Below, in pieces: positions 33,830 through 45,347 of a stretch of 64,000 nt of DNA. The DNA comes from Sycobia sp. Sy_11. Taxonomy: Eukaryota; Arthropoda; Insecta; Hymenoptera; Epichrysomallidae. The notes under the pieces were generated by a model. It saw only the letters and a list, made by a program, of their open reading frames with translations, made no database searches and had not been told where the DNA came from. Every line of letters begins with the position of its first letter. Position 1 is the stretch's first letter. The stretch spans positions 1,093,501-1,157,500 of the forward strand of contig JACCIC010000064.1 of the NCBI GenBank assembly GCA_018907035.1, given 5' to 3'. The position numbers and the translations under genes are program-made.

Positions 33830-36089
33830 CACGTAAGGTAGATCTCCTCCCGTATTCCTTCTACCTTTAGTCAGCGGCAGAACGAGAGAGTTGATGTCGG
33901 GAGTGCTGTCCCTTTCGGGTTTGCCGTTGAGATTTATATATTGTTTTATTAATAGTCGTGTTGCTGTTATTATAGTTTTACTGTCGCTTTTCGTGCTATA
34001 ATTTTCAGACGTATTATAGACTGGTTTCTTTCGAGTCTATATGTTAATCTAATGTGTTGTGATATATATTAACTCATTAAAAACAAGGCAAAATCTGGCA
34101 GAGATATCGAGAATCGACCTATGCCATCGTTTACATAACAATTGTTGATTACAATTGTTTATAACACATTATTTAAACAAAGAATCCAAAATGTCGTAAT
34201 TTTGCAAAACTGAATGCGAAGATCGATTCTATGAAAAAAACGCGACAAAAATCTATGTAACGTCTTTTTCTGAGAGTTTAGTTTATTATCCTACAACAGG
34301 AACAAACTTTTCACATGTAAATCATTCTCCTCATCCGTCTTAGATGTAGTCCTGCGGAATGCCGTAGTTTTGCATGCTACAATTGGATGAGTTTATTTTT
34401 TTTCAAAACCTTTCGAGTTAAAAAAAAAAACTATCTTTCGAAATGCTACTTTATGAAGAGAATAAAATGAACGATAGTGTGTGTTTCTTTCCGTATCACG
34501 CGTGCCTTAAATAATCACGTAAATGAACTGTATTACAATACTAAACTAATAGTAATACGTTTGCGCTACTCCCTTTCTCGTGTAAACTTAAGGCGTATGC
34601 ATTAATTCATTCGATGGATGAGGATACGGATTTTGCCATTATTTTCAACATTGGACCAAGTTACGATGCATTATTTTAAAGTTAAGAACAAGAAAAATTA
34701 AGTTTAAGAAAAAGTTTAAGTGACAAGTTAAGTTAAGTTGAAAGGTTAAGTTAAGTAAAGCTAAATAAGTAAAACGAAGACAATGAATCTCAAAGGCAAC
34801 TATAAATAAGTTGATATACAAAAGAAAAAAAAACAAATAGCAAATCTAAGACAATTACTAAATAATAGTGACAGTGTTACAAAAATTGGACAATGAAAAA
34901 GAAAGGAGAGAGAAACAACCGTAGATAATTGTAACGAATAATAATTAAGAAAAAAAAATCAACCTAAACAGTATCAATAAATAATAATAAAGAAGAAAAA
35001 AAGAATAAGGTTATTGCTAATAAAGGTAAAGAATTTGGAAAAAACAACTTTAAATAATTTAGATAATATCAAAAATAAAGTTTACTGTCTCTATGTAGAA
35101 AGAAGGATGCATAAGAATGAAATTACCAGAAGTACTATATATACTAAATCTGATAAATAGTTTGAAAGTGTTATAAACAGAAAAATATACTAATAGAAAT
35201 GTCGAAAGGGTAATAATGCTAATGCCATTGATAAAGATAAATGAGTTAGTTCCTAGTTTAATAAGTAATAGTATATAGTAGTAGTACGTTAAAAATGGCA
35301 ATGGCAAATAAGACGCTTCAAGATGCGGATAATAAGGTAGAAAAATGATGAAACGCTTTAAAGAACCTAAAACACTAATTAAAGGTTATTCACACTCATA
35401 AACTATGAATTCTTGAAAGATCATTAAATATTTGGTAACGAACTATAGCTTAAATTGGTGAATGCACATGCAATGAAAAAAACGTTTGATAATTATGTAG
35501 CCGATTATTGAACATGCTATTTAGTAATTTAATCTATGCAAAGGAGATGATGCAAGACTTATTAGAAAAATAAAAAGATATAAAGGTGAAAAAAAGAAGA
35601 TGAAAGCTACTACGATGATCCAGTTCCAAGACGACAGAGTGTGACAAAGAAATATTTGCGACAGGATACTATATTTTTTTTTTGTATTTATATATTTCAT
35701 AAGCTCATTCAAGAGGCAAGTTTATAAACTCATTATTAGATTATGTAAAACTGTATGATATTTAAAAGTACTCATCATTGTCATAGCGAGGAGTAGGAAA
35801 CTATAGTATATTGATTTTAGTATATTCTAGTAATTCTAATTTTTATGTCATTTCGTGATAGCGACCCATTGCTTCTGCAAAGGCTTGATCGGAGAAAAAA
35901 ATCAAGAATTTTTATCTCATATTAATTAAATTTAATGTTATATTGATTATAATTATTATGAAATTGGTGGCTAAGAAACTGAAGTAATCCGAATGAGCTA
36001 GCTAAGACGATCCGCAATTTATAATTACTGAATTATTGTTATTATATTATTATGTTAAAAAAAATAATAATAAGGAAACTTTTTTTTCT
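33181..36089. other. AT- and A-rich region, no recognised gene
   Basis: Holds (CA)n-TATA at 33531-33565 and a (CT)n at 33789-33827 inside a more GC-rich 400 bp (33680-33960) that could be an LTR or UTR fragment. 34680-34770 carries many AAGTTAAG repeats. From 34850 to 35800 the sequence is strongly A-rich with only short frames. Confidence 0.5.
33789..33827. repeat. (CT)n microsatellite
   Basis: About 19 CT units. Confidence 0.95.
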
Positions 36090-36140
36090 AACATTAATAA
36101 AAAAATTTCTATTGGTATTACAGTCCAATTAAATAAATTA
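36090..36140 (-). repeat. Penelope-associated tail motif
   Basis: TTTCTATTGGTATTACAGTC followed by CAATTAAAT is the inverted form of the ACTGTAAGACCAATA motif at 24760; same orientation as 51495. Confidence 0.4.
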
Positions 36141-37174
36141 AGTTTAATACATAATAACTTTATCTATGTTTATATCAATACTATTTACAGAAATGCAGTC
36201 GACATAACCACAATTAAAGTAATGTTCTTTCATCTTCTTGAATTTATGTTTTAATAGGGTTGACTTCTAATGTTACAAACAATCATAATTTGTAAAGGGA
36301 TTAAATGCGACATAGCGATGTCATTTATTTTTTTATTTAGAAATTGCGTAGATAATGTCAAGCTTACACTGTTACCAAAAATTACAATTTGCCGCTTCTA
36401 TGGTATTGCATATGGATTGTATTATAATCTTTTCTTTTTGCATCTTGATTATAAAGTTAACAGTTCCCGAATGGAAATCTAACAAGTTTTTCCATCATAA
36501 AGTGCTGCCAAGATTTTATATGGCTATGAGATAATTATATTATGAGAGAGTTATTCGAATAGATATTGTTTACATAAGTTGATATTGTGTTTTTGAAAAA
36601 ATAGAAATGAAAAATTATTTGTTTAAATTTACCTTCAATCATCACGATCAATTATACAATTTTTTTGATATTTATAATTCGCAGTTTCAGCTAAAATGAA
36701 ATCGTCTGCAGTTTTTCCTTCTTTAAGCCGTATAATCGCTTACACCCGTATATATGTTATTTATTATTATATAAAGAATGTTTGTGCGCATAGAATGTAT
36801 TCTGTATACTTGCTGTTATCTTATTGCATGTAGATCATTTTTTCCTCGACGTTTTGGATTTGGTATTATATTATTTTATTAGTTATTATTATTCATTATG
36901 AGCATTATTCTTATTGATGATCGATTCTAGATTCTTATTAATTATTGATCATCACAAAATTTTATCGAGTAGTAGATAGCTACGTAGAATTATCTTCAAA
37001 GTTCTTAAGGAAACATCAACACTTATTTTTTTAGTAAATTAGCGACATTTCCTTAATCAATTTTTCGCTAAATTATGGCTAGTTTCACGTGTTTTTGTTT
37101 ATAAAAAAACCATTTTCAAATTTTTTTTTTTCATTGTCAGAAAACAAATTGAAAAAATTTGTTACTTAAAATTC
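36141..37174. other. No recognised gene
   Basis: AT-rich; short frames on the plus strand at 36270-36482 (about 70 codons) have no recognisable domain. Confidence 0.5.
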
Positions 37175-37960
37175 AAATGGCGATCGTGGTTGTCGTGTCC
37201 GATGCGAGCCGATCACCGTCGTCCGCCGTGGCACATTTTCCCTCTTTTCGTTATCGGGGTTTACGACCCGAATTTGTGAGAAACGCGCGGCACGTCACTC
37301 CGCCTGGAGTCCTCCAGGTGGCGAGAAGAGAGTAAACAGTGGGTAGAGAGTGCTGAAAGAAGTAGACAAAAAGGGAGGAGAGTATCTTAGAGGATCACCG
37401 AAAGAGAGAGGGTGAAGGGAACTCTAAGGCAGGGTGTGATGTAGGAAAGGAGCGAGAGTGAGCAGTACGTAGAGTGAGAGAGAGTATTTCGGGTGTCAGA
37501 AGGAAGGACAGTAGAACTAGAGGGAAGACTCGAGCGAGGGAAACGAGGCAGAAGCTGAAGACGCGTCTAGGAAAAGAGGCACGAAAGGAAGGAAAAGGAA
37601 CTGGGATTAAAAGAGTGCAGACGTAGTTGGTAGAGAAGGATGCGCCGACGAAGGCGACGACGCCTCTTCGGACCCCTGTGGTAGTGCCACTGAATCCCCC
37701 CTTCCAGCCACGGGACCGTCATCATCACCGGCCCCCCCATCAGCGACGCGATGAGTGCGCACTGCGCGCCTCAGTGTCTGCGCGTTGGGTCGGTTCCTTG
37801 GGAAGCGGTCGCGTCAGTGGTTGTCGTGATCGGGAGGCGTCCGGCGCGGAAATCGCTCAATGATCCATGTATGTATAATTGGAGCTCCGGTAAATCGTCA
37901 ATAAAAATGCGGCCAAGCGGATCGATTATTTTGAAAGAGGAGAAGGAATTTAAAATCTTT
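37175..37960 (+). repeat. LTR-like element, family 2 copy B (candidate solo LTR)
   Basis: The head contains ATCACCGTCGTCCGCCGT, near-identical to TCACCGTCGTCCGTCGT of the block at 6638, then GCGCGGCACGTCACTCC, a 280-bp purine-only GA tract (37325-37610), a GC-rich part with ACCGGCCCCCCCATCAGC, and a TCAATAAAAATG poly(A)-like signal at 37898. Same order as 6638-7350, which supports a shared repeat family. Ends are not sharply defined. Open frames of about 80 codons here are Arg/Pro/Ala-rich shadows. Confidence 0.42.
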
Positions 37961-38179
37961 CTTTATTCTCTTTTAAATGATAGGTGTGGATAGTAGTATG
38001 CATGCAAATTAGCAAAGAAATAATTATAATCAAGAAAATATGCTTCAACGTATTAAAAATAATTGAAATAATATAAACATTGAATAAATATCAACTTTTT
38101 CGTACTTTAGAGGATATTTTATGAATTACAATTTCATAAGGTTGTATAATAAATAAATAAATTTATTCTACTATGTATG

Positions 38180-38600
38180 CGGGTGTGTACAGAATCAGCC
38201 TCGCGAATATGGGCATTTATTCTATGATTTTTTCAAACATCCCGTTCTGAATCTTATCTCTATTTCACTTTCCAATGCTTCGTTTACTCCCCCTCATCCT
38301 TTTGCGACAGTCCAGCTTCATGATTGTGCATCACGTGTCCGATACTATACTTGCCGCCCTTCCCCCTCTTGGCTCCGCCTGCACCAACTTGAACACCTGC
38401 CGCTTCTTTGGAACCACCCGTTTACATAGGCTCTGGAAAATTCTACTCATCTCTGCTAATATATTATAGTATAAAGACCGTAACAATGACAAAAATATTT
38501 CTTAATTTAATTCATAACAGTCGACATAAGTATAATTTTTAATTTTTAATTTACTTTAAATATGGGACCGTTGTTAAAGTGCATTGCTCAAAATGAGTGA
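38180..38600 (+). repeat. Dispersed repeat of about 410 bp, copy 2
   Basis: Inverted counterpart of 31855-32262, with the same ordered blocks (GCGAATATGGGCATTTATTC, TCTGAATCTTATCTCTATTT, CACTTTCCAATG, GACATAAGTATAAT, GGGACCGTTGTTAAAGTGCA). It leads directly into the R1-like RT fragment at 38601. Confidence 0.7.
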
Positions 38601-38880
38601 AAATGGGTTTAATGGGGAACGGATAGTTCAAGGAATTGTTCCGACCCATCCAGAAAAAATGGACATGACGAACGAAACGATAGAAACAGCTCCATATGGC
38701 TGCCAATGCGTTGAAGCCTAACAAGGCTCCAAGTCCCGACGGCATACCGAACAAGGTAGTTCCGGTGGTCGCTTTACGCCGCCCGGATATTCTTTTGGAC
38801 TTGCGGTATCTTCCGGATATTCTTTTGGACTTTTGGACTTTGGTCCTTGGTGCAGGAAATTTTTAGCAAACTCTGGAAGA
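38601..38880 (+). pseudogene. R1-like LINE reverse transcriptase fragment
   Basis: Reads AANALKPNKAPSPDGIPNKV and VALRRPDILLDL, the conserved lead-in to R1-type RTs (KxxKAPGPDGIP). It shares CGCCCGGATATTCTTTTGG with the relic at 27560-30005. A local duplication repeats ATATTCTTTTGGACTT at 38787 and 38819. Ends in TLEEIILNE-like sequence with a stop. Confidence 0.68.
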
Positions 38881-39969
38881 AATAATTTTGAATGAAATTC
38901 TGAATCTAATAATTTTCAGTCATACATATAGATATTATTTTATAATTTGGTCATTTTTATTTCGTTCAAAAAAAAAACCGCTGAAAAAAGTATGTGCATT
39001 AAAAAAACTACAGTATTTATTTATCATATTCTTTTAACAATACAAAATACGTATTTTTTATGGTTGTCGTCATAAAATTCTTCATTTCGCAAGTTTTTCT
39101 TGCGGTATTTATAATCAACTGTGTTATCATTCTGTATTATTATTTTTTAATTTAAATTAAATAACAATAGTCACTACTTAAATCATGAATATATATATGA
39201 TGAGGAAGAACCGATGAAACACCTTATTAACATATTAAACATATTGTTATTGATATTATAATTTTTTTAACTTATACCTGTTTCAATTATTTGTTATTAA
39301 TTATATATCATAATCTATTTATTTCTGAAATAAATAATATAAGATAATTATATATATATACATATTGTAATATTGAATTCTAATGGCTACTTCCGTAAAT
39401 GGCAAAAAAGATCTTGGTTATTAGAAAGCCCGATTCAAACTTCGAAAGTATACATTATATGCGAATATATCAGGTATTAGCAGTACGTTTAATATTTATG
39501 ATAATATTTTGCTTACAAGTAATTTAAAAATTTTTAAATTATGAGCAAATTTTGTATCAAAACATCAAAAATTTGTAGCAGTTAATGAATTTATATAATA
39601 ATCCATAATAATCAAACGAATTTTTTAGCCAGCTACAAGTTGGAGCTAGTTTCAACCTGGTTTTAAATAAATTGGCACAACCAAAAATACATTTATGTCA
39701 TACAAACTATTATGAGTGTTACCTAATTGAACTCTAATAATATATTATTTTTAATAAGAAGCACTATGGATGAATTATATTTAACAAAAACGAATCGAGA
39801 ATACGACTAAATGAATTTTAGTTGCTTAATTGATTCTAATTATTTATTTCTACCATTCTTATTTTAAGTTGTGTTTCAAAATTCGTTCACGTTGTTTTAA
39901 AAATATTTAGTCTCAATTTTAAACTCACTAGAAACATTCATCGTTCTTTCGTTACGGTATCGATATTGA
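38881..39969. other. AT-rich spacer, no gene
   Basis: No recognised feature. GCCAGCTACAAGTTGGAGCTAG near 39630-39650 contains a short inverted pair. Confidence 0.5.
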
Positions 39970-40093
39970 AAAAAAGATGGAAACAAGTAGTAGAAAATAA
40001 CGAAAAATATTTTGATTAAGTTAAAGTATATCCATTTTCCATCATAAATTTCCTTTCTCCGTTAAAAAAGATCAGAAACTATGTTAGCCTCCT
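39970..40093 (+). pseudogene. 3' end of a mariner (lineage of 51781)
   Basis: Last codons read VVENNEKYFD then TAA, followed by TATCCATTTTCCATCATAAA and the terminus AGCCTCC next to TAATA. The same tail is found at 52360-52443 and 53120-53200, so three copies of this 3' end exist within 13 kb. Confidence 0.7.
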
Positions 40094-40147
40094 AATATAA
40101 ATCTGATTTTAAACCACGAGCGGCACTCTACAAATGCATTTCATCAC

Positions 40148-40186
<39 letters not shown>

Positions 40187-40228
40187 TTTATTTACCATAT
40201 AGAACCATATCTTATTAATAATATATTA

Positions 40229-41508
40229 GGAGTGTGAATAAGTCTTTCCCGTTTTTTGTAAGAGATGGCGCCACCAATACTGTGCGAGTATTCAATGGTT
40301 ACATATGTCATAATCAAAGCTTATTCATATGTCAACAATTCCATACTAACACATTAGTTAAAATTTTTTCGCATCATAAATTTTTGATATCGTCAAAATG
40401 TCGAAATTTGAGCCGAGTCGACGTCATTTGCGGGAAGTTTCACTTTATTGGTTCAATTTGAAGAAATCTGCTGCCGAGACGCATCGATTGCTTCAGGAGG
40501 CTTATGGAGAAGGTTGTGTCGATGATTCAAGTGTTCGCGGATGGTTTCGACGCTTCAAAAGCGGTGATTTCGACGTGGAAGACAAGGAGCGTTCCGGGCG
40601 GCCGCAAATCTTTGAAGATCGAGAATTGGCGACTTTGCTTGATGAAGATTCTTGTCAAACGCAAGAAGAACTTGCTGAAGCATTGGGAGTTGACCGAACA
40701 ACCATTTCCAAGCGTTTGAAAGCCATGGGAATGATCCAAAAGCAAGGAAATTGGGTGCCGTACGAACTGAAGCTGAGAGGCGTCGAACGGCGTTTTTTCA
40801 CTTGAGAACAGCTGCTTCAGCGACATAAAAGAAAGGGTTTTCTGCATCGTATCGTGACTGGCGATGAAAAGTGGATACGTTACGATAATCCGAAGCGAAG
40901 AAAATCATGGGGACTACCCGGCCATGCATCATCATCGACGACCAAGCCAAATATTCATGGCGCCAAGCTCATGCTCTGAATTTGGTGGGACCAGCTAGGT
41001 GTGGTTTACTATGAGCTTCTGAAACCGAATGAAAGGATCACAGGCGAGGTCTATCGACGACAATTGATGCGTTTGAGCCGCGCACTGCGAGAAAAACGGC
41101 CACAATACTCCGACAGGCACGACAAAGTTATTTTGCAACATGACAATGCGCGCCCACATGTTGCACCGCCGGTGAAAACATACTTAGAAACGCTTAAATG
41201 GGAAGTCCTACCCCACCCGCCGTATAGTCCAGACGTTGCTCCGTCTGATTACCATCTCTTCAGATCGATGACGCATGGCCTGGCTGACCAGCACTTCCAT
41301 TCCTACGAGGAAGCCAAAAAATGGGTGGATGACTGGATAGAGGCCAAACCGGTCGAATTTTTTCGCAACGGGATTCGTATGTTGCCAGAAAGATGGGAAA
41401 AAGTTGTAGCTAGCGATGGCCAATACTTTCAATAATTCATTTGTAACCATTTTTTCACAATAAAGGCTCAAAATTTGAAAAAAAACGGGAAAGACTTATT
41501 CACATACC
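40229..41508 (+). mobile_element. Complete mariner element, mauritiana-like, youngest-looking copy
   Basis: The left end GGAGTGTGAATAAGTCTTTC (40229) and right end, read inward as GGTATGTGAATAAGTCTTTC from 41508, are inverted repeats of about 30 bp. TA flanks the left end; the right flank is TG, one change from TA. Length 1,280 bp. The encoded transposase is collinear end to end with only two stops, making this the least decayed mariner here. It sits between two other mariner relics (39970 and 41611). Confidence 0.93.
40398..41435 (+). pseudogene. Mariner transposase, full length, two TGA codons
   Basis: ATG 40398 to TAA 41433-41435 is one uninterrupted register of 345 codons, the length of Mos1-type transposases. 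HTH region 1-120 (SAAETHRLLQEAYGEG, WFRRFKSGDFDVEDKERSGR, LGVDRTTISKRLKAMG), WVPYEL linker, and the catalytic triad Asp156 (TGDEKW), Asp249 (QHDNARPH) and Asp284 (APSDYH), spaced D-34-D as in active mariners. It ends WEKVVASDGQYFQ. The only lesions seen are TGA at codon 136 (40803-40805) and codon 194 (40977-40979). Both sit where related transposases have Cys (FFTCEQLL and MLCIWWDQ contexts), each one base from TGT/TGC. Without readthrough the product stops at residue 135. Confidence 0.9.
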
Positions 41509-41536
41509 TGATAGTTTATCTATAAAGTGAATATCT

Positions 41537-41537
41537 T

Positions 41538-41610
<73 letters not shown>
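41537..41610. repeat. (CA)n passing into (TA)n microsatellite
   Basis: ACACAC to 41557 then TATATA with a TGTA interruption, directly before a mariner terminus. Confidence 0.9.
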
Positions 41611-42362
41611 CGGAGTACAAGTTTCCAGAAACGTTAGATTACATGCATTATATTCGTAGGTTGTGTATCTGTCAGCAACTTTACAGCTTATATTTGAGTA
41701 TTTCTTTCAGTGTCGTTTATTTTATGGAGAAAAATCATAACAAGATTCCAGCCAAAAAAACGTTATTTGCGGGCGACGCTACTTCTATCCTTTAATATCA
41801 GGGAAAGTGTCACGGAGGCCTATTGTTTGCTTTCGGAAACGTATGGGACAAAATGTATTCGTGAATTGACCTGCTGTGTCGGTTCATAAGTTCAAAAGTG
41901 ATGATTTTGCAATTGAAGATATGGATCGCTTCGGAAAGCCGGGAAGTTTTGAAGACAAGGAATTAGATGCTTTGCTGGATGAGGATCTATGTCAGATTCA
42001 AGAAGAACTTTTTGCCCGCCCTATCATCGCCGAAACAAAATATTCACGTTAATAAGGTTATGCTATGCATATGGTGAGATCTAAAGGGTATCACACACTA
42101 TGAACTACTTCCGTGTGGTCCAACCATCAAAACGTACATGTATTGAACCCAAATTTTTGTTTGAAGTGTGCAGAAAATTTACGGAATGTATTATTGGGCT
42201 TGAAAGATGAGAGATTTTTTCGGTCCGGAATTCATAAATTGACATAAAGATGGGAAAAAGTTATAGCTTTCGATGGTCGATACTTTGCATAAAGGATGTG
42301 CAACCATATTTTGATAATAAAACCTCACATTTTGGATAATCGCTGGAAACTTACTTTTACAT
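41611..42362 (+). mobile_element. Internally deleted mariner (non-autonomous)
   Basis: Left end CGGAGTACAAGTTTCC and right end, read inward, TGTAAAAGTAAGTTTCC are inverted termini flanked by TA-rich DNA. The 752-bp interior retains 5' UTR sequence shared with 63211 (TCTGTCAGCAACTTTACA), FGKPGSFEDKELDALLDEDL with CQIQEEL, then jumps to NIHVNKVMLCIW and GITHYELLP, then to LKDERFFRSGIHKL and WEKVIAFDGRYFA. The first and second catalytic regions have been removed by two internal deletions. Confidence 0.8.
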
Positions 42363-42365
42363 TAA

Positions 42366-42370
42366 ATATA

Positions 42371-42430
<60 letters not shown>
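42366..42430. repeat. (AT)n microsatellite
   Basis: TATATG then about 27 AT units after the deleted mariner. Confidence 0.95.
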
Positions 42431-42436
<6 letters not shown>

Positions 42437-42563
42437 CTTACGAATGACATTTATTTTCTTTCTTAATCATTTTTTAGCTCTAAGAGCGCTCATAATGTTA
42501 AGAAGTTACATATGAATTATAGATGAAAAAGCACATTATAATCGATAATAAATAGAATTTTAA

Positions 42564-43233
42564 CCCTATAACGCCCAACTTGACCATTTTTCGACAATAT
42601 TTTCAGTGGTGTGTAACACTAACTTAAAATGGTTCAAGAAATTCTGGCGATACCATTTTTAACGTAAAATTGTATGTACTTTCAGAATATGGTATTAAAA
42701 TTGTCGAATAATTTAACAATAAAAAGTTCTAAACCATTTTTTACAAAAAACGTGAATTTTTGAAAAAAAAATTCGTCTAACCCAAATTTTCGAATGGAAA
42801 GAGGGTTCGCTCGCACGTCCAACACGGATATATTTTGTCAATGGTATGTATACTTTATTGTAAAACAGTTGCAATACCGAAATTAAAAATGGCGGCCATC
42901 CAAACGGCCCTTTTTCGACCAAACTTATCAAGAAAGGTTCGTGATTTTTTTTCTCGATCAGGATCGGCTTAACGAAAAAAATTTATAGAACAAAAAGTTG
43001 TTAGAATTTATCAGAAAAGTCGTGTGAATCTTTTCAGACTTTTCTGAGTGACTTTTGGATTTTTGGATATGGCCATTTTTTGATAAATCCAAAAATCACT
43101 CCGAAAATTCTGAAAAAATTCACAAGTATTCTTTGATTCATTCTAAGCACATTTTGTTCTGTAACTTTTTTTCTACAGTTGGTCTTTAATGAATTAAAAT
43201 TGTTGAACGTTCTTAGGCGCTACTGAATGTAAC
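42564..43233. repeat. Left terminal inverted repeat of the piggyBac element
   Basis: Matches 45348-46020 in reverse complement at roughly 90% or better wherever compared (for example ACTTAAAATGGTTCAAGAAA and TTACGTAAAATTG-region blocks). It contains a further palindrome, GACTTTTGGATTTTTGGATA against TTTTTTGATAAATCCAAAAA at 43050-43110, so each arm can also fold on itself. Confidence 0.9.
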
Positions 43234-43565
43234 CTGGTTTCACTACCCTGGTTTCACTACAATCAACATTTATTTCTTGTTTTTTCTAATCAAAGTACAT
43301 TATTCTTCGTTTTTTATTTTATCTCGATAAACAACTATATCAAGAAATTCAGAAAAAAATATATGCTCTATTTCCGATTACTTTGTAATTTTTGAAATTT
43401 TACGTTCGTAATACGTCATAAGTATAAACTAAAAATACATACTATATAACGCGTAAATTAGCTATCTTTTCTGATACCTATTTTATAAATTACTTTCTAA
43501 ACTACTTATACCTATTTCATATTATATACACTCACGTTTCTTTCATACATATATCAGCTAACGAC

Positions 43566-45188
43566 ATGAAAATGTCAAGTAATCGAGGAAGTCGATATGA
43601 AATTTCTGAAAAAGAAAATTACAATGAATATGTATTTATTCCTGGTGAGGATTCGAGTCTGATAATGATGGATCAAATGATGAAGATGAACTTCATGAAA
43701 ATGTCACGACTAACTCGTCTGTTCCATGTCCTTCTGTTTCTTACACTAAAATATTTGATGATTATAATAACACTCAAAAAAAAATTAGAAGAAGCTCATG
43801 AATATGTTTAGAAGAAAGGAGAGAAGGTGTACAATCATTCTCCTAAGAATGAGATTTTTTTATCCGAACCAGACAGAAAAAAAATTTTCAATTGTTGTCC
43901 AGCAGAGATTTTTGAGTTCTTTTTCTCTCTAGAATTAAAAAATTACATTATAGACGCTACGAAAGAGAATGGATATCAGTTATCTCTAACGAATTTAAAT
44001 ACTTTTCTAGGTGTTATAATTTTCTGAACCTATTACAAGAGACCATCTCATCGAGATTCTTGGTCGACAAACCCATTTTTAAAAAGTGAAATAGTTTGTA
44101 ACTCCATAAGTAGAAATAAATTTGAACAAATAAAAAGTTTTTTGAAATGTTCGCAGTTGAAGGATAAAAATGATTTGGACAAAGTTTGGCGTGTTCGAGC
44201 AATTACAGATATATTCAACACGAACATAAAGAAATTCGCCTATTTTTGCACAGCATTTTCGATCGATGAAATGATGGTTAAATATTTTGGTAGATGTACT
44301 CTAAAATAATTTATAAGGGGAAAGCCAACTCGATTTGGTATCAAGCTTTGGGCTCTATGTAGCAGTTTTGGTTACCTTTTTCATTTTGACATTTACTGTG
44401 GTAAAAACGAAACAAATGATAGATTAGCAAAAGGTACTCTAGGTAGCAGAGTAGTTATTCGAATATTGGACAATATGTTGAAATCTTTATCTCCGTGTAA
44501 ATTACAACTGAATTATATTTATTTCGACAATATTTTTACTTATTCAGATTTACTGGTTCATCTAAAGAGAATTGGTTTTCAAGCAACAGGGACAGTTAGA
44601 GAAAATCGGTTGACGGTAAAAAATATCTTGGATAAAAAAGCTCCTAAAGGTACTTTTGCTGTGCAACATGACAGTCTAGTGGACTGAATTTTATTACTGG
44701 GCATGATTCGAAGCCTGTTTCAATTCTGTCCACTGCAGCAGGTATCAAGCCCCTTGGTGTTGTAAAAAGATATAGTAGAGTTGATCAACAGAAGGTGGAA
44801 ATACCATTTCCGAATGCTTTTAAAATTTATAACCAATTTATGGGCGGAGTAGACATCCACGATCAGTACTGTAATAAAGTGTTACCAAGTATACGATCCT
44901 AAAAAATGGACGTGGAATATTTTGTTGCGAATAATTCAAGCATCTATTACAAATGCACTTATTCTGAAGAATACTGTTCGACAAAACGAAAAATGTGGGA
45001 TAAAAAAATTTGCAGTAGAAATAAGCAAGCATTATTTACAAACAGTTTTATTGCCGAAGCATGAGCTTGCAAAAGGAACCAAATGCTCGTATTGCTCGGA
45101 ATGTAAAGTAAGAAGTTATAAATGTTGTGAGAAATATAATAATAATGAATATTTTTGTGAACCATGCTTCAAAAAAAAGCACTATTAG
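43566..45188 (+). pseudogene. PiggyBac transposase (DDE_Tnp_1_7), lightly broken
   Basis: The start region MKMSSNRGSRYEISEKENYN is followed by an acidic segment visible one frame over (GSNDEDELHENVTTNSS). The core reads KIFNCCPAEIFEFFFSLE, LSLTNLNTFLGVIIF, IDEMMVKYFGRCTLK-stop-FIRGKP (first Asp), LNYIYFDNIFTYSDLL (second Asp) and FMGGVDIHDQYCNKV (third Asp, in a shifted frame). The C terminus is a Cys-rich finger, CSYCSECKVRSYKCCEKY then FCEPCFKKKHY, the usual piggyBac zinc domain. About 540 codons. Lesions: a TGA after GVIIF, a TAA after TLK, compensating one-base indels near 44683 and 44900, and one in the acidic region. All catalytic Asp are preserved. Confidence 0.9.
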
Positions 45189-45347
45189 TAGTTATCTTCT
45201 TTGAGTATTTACTACTAATCAAAAAATTCAGAGTCAAAAATTATTAAAAAAAAAAACAAAAAAACAGCAAAAAACAAAACAACAAAAAAAACCGATAACA
45301 TGGGTTTTCAATGAACGTTCACCTCCACGTGGTAAAACCCGGGCAAC

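Noticed and set aside
33680..33960. Another LTR candidate with a (CT)n tract and a TTTATATA box
   Set aside because: No second copy, no clear ends and no poly(A) signal order, so not listed as a repeat family.
40803..40979. Selenocysteine or programmed readthrough at the two TGA codons of the mariner
   Set aside because: No SECIS-like structure was seen, mariner transposases are not known to use it, and single-base decay explains both. Kept only as an observation.
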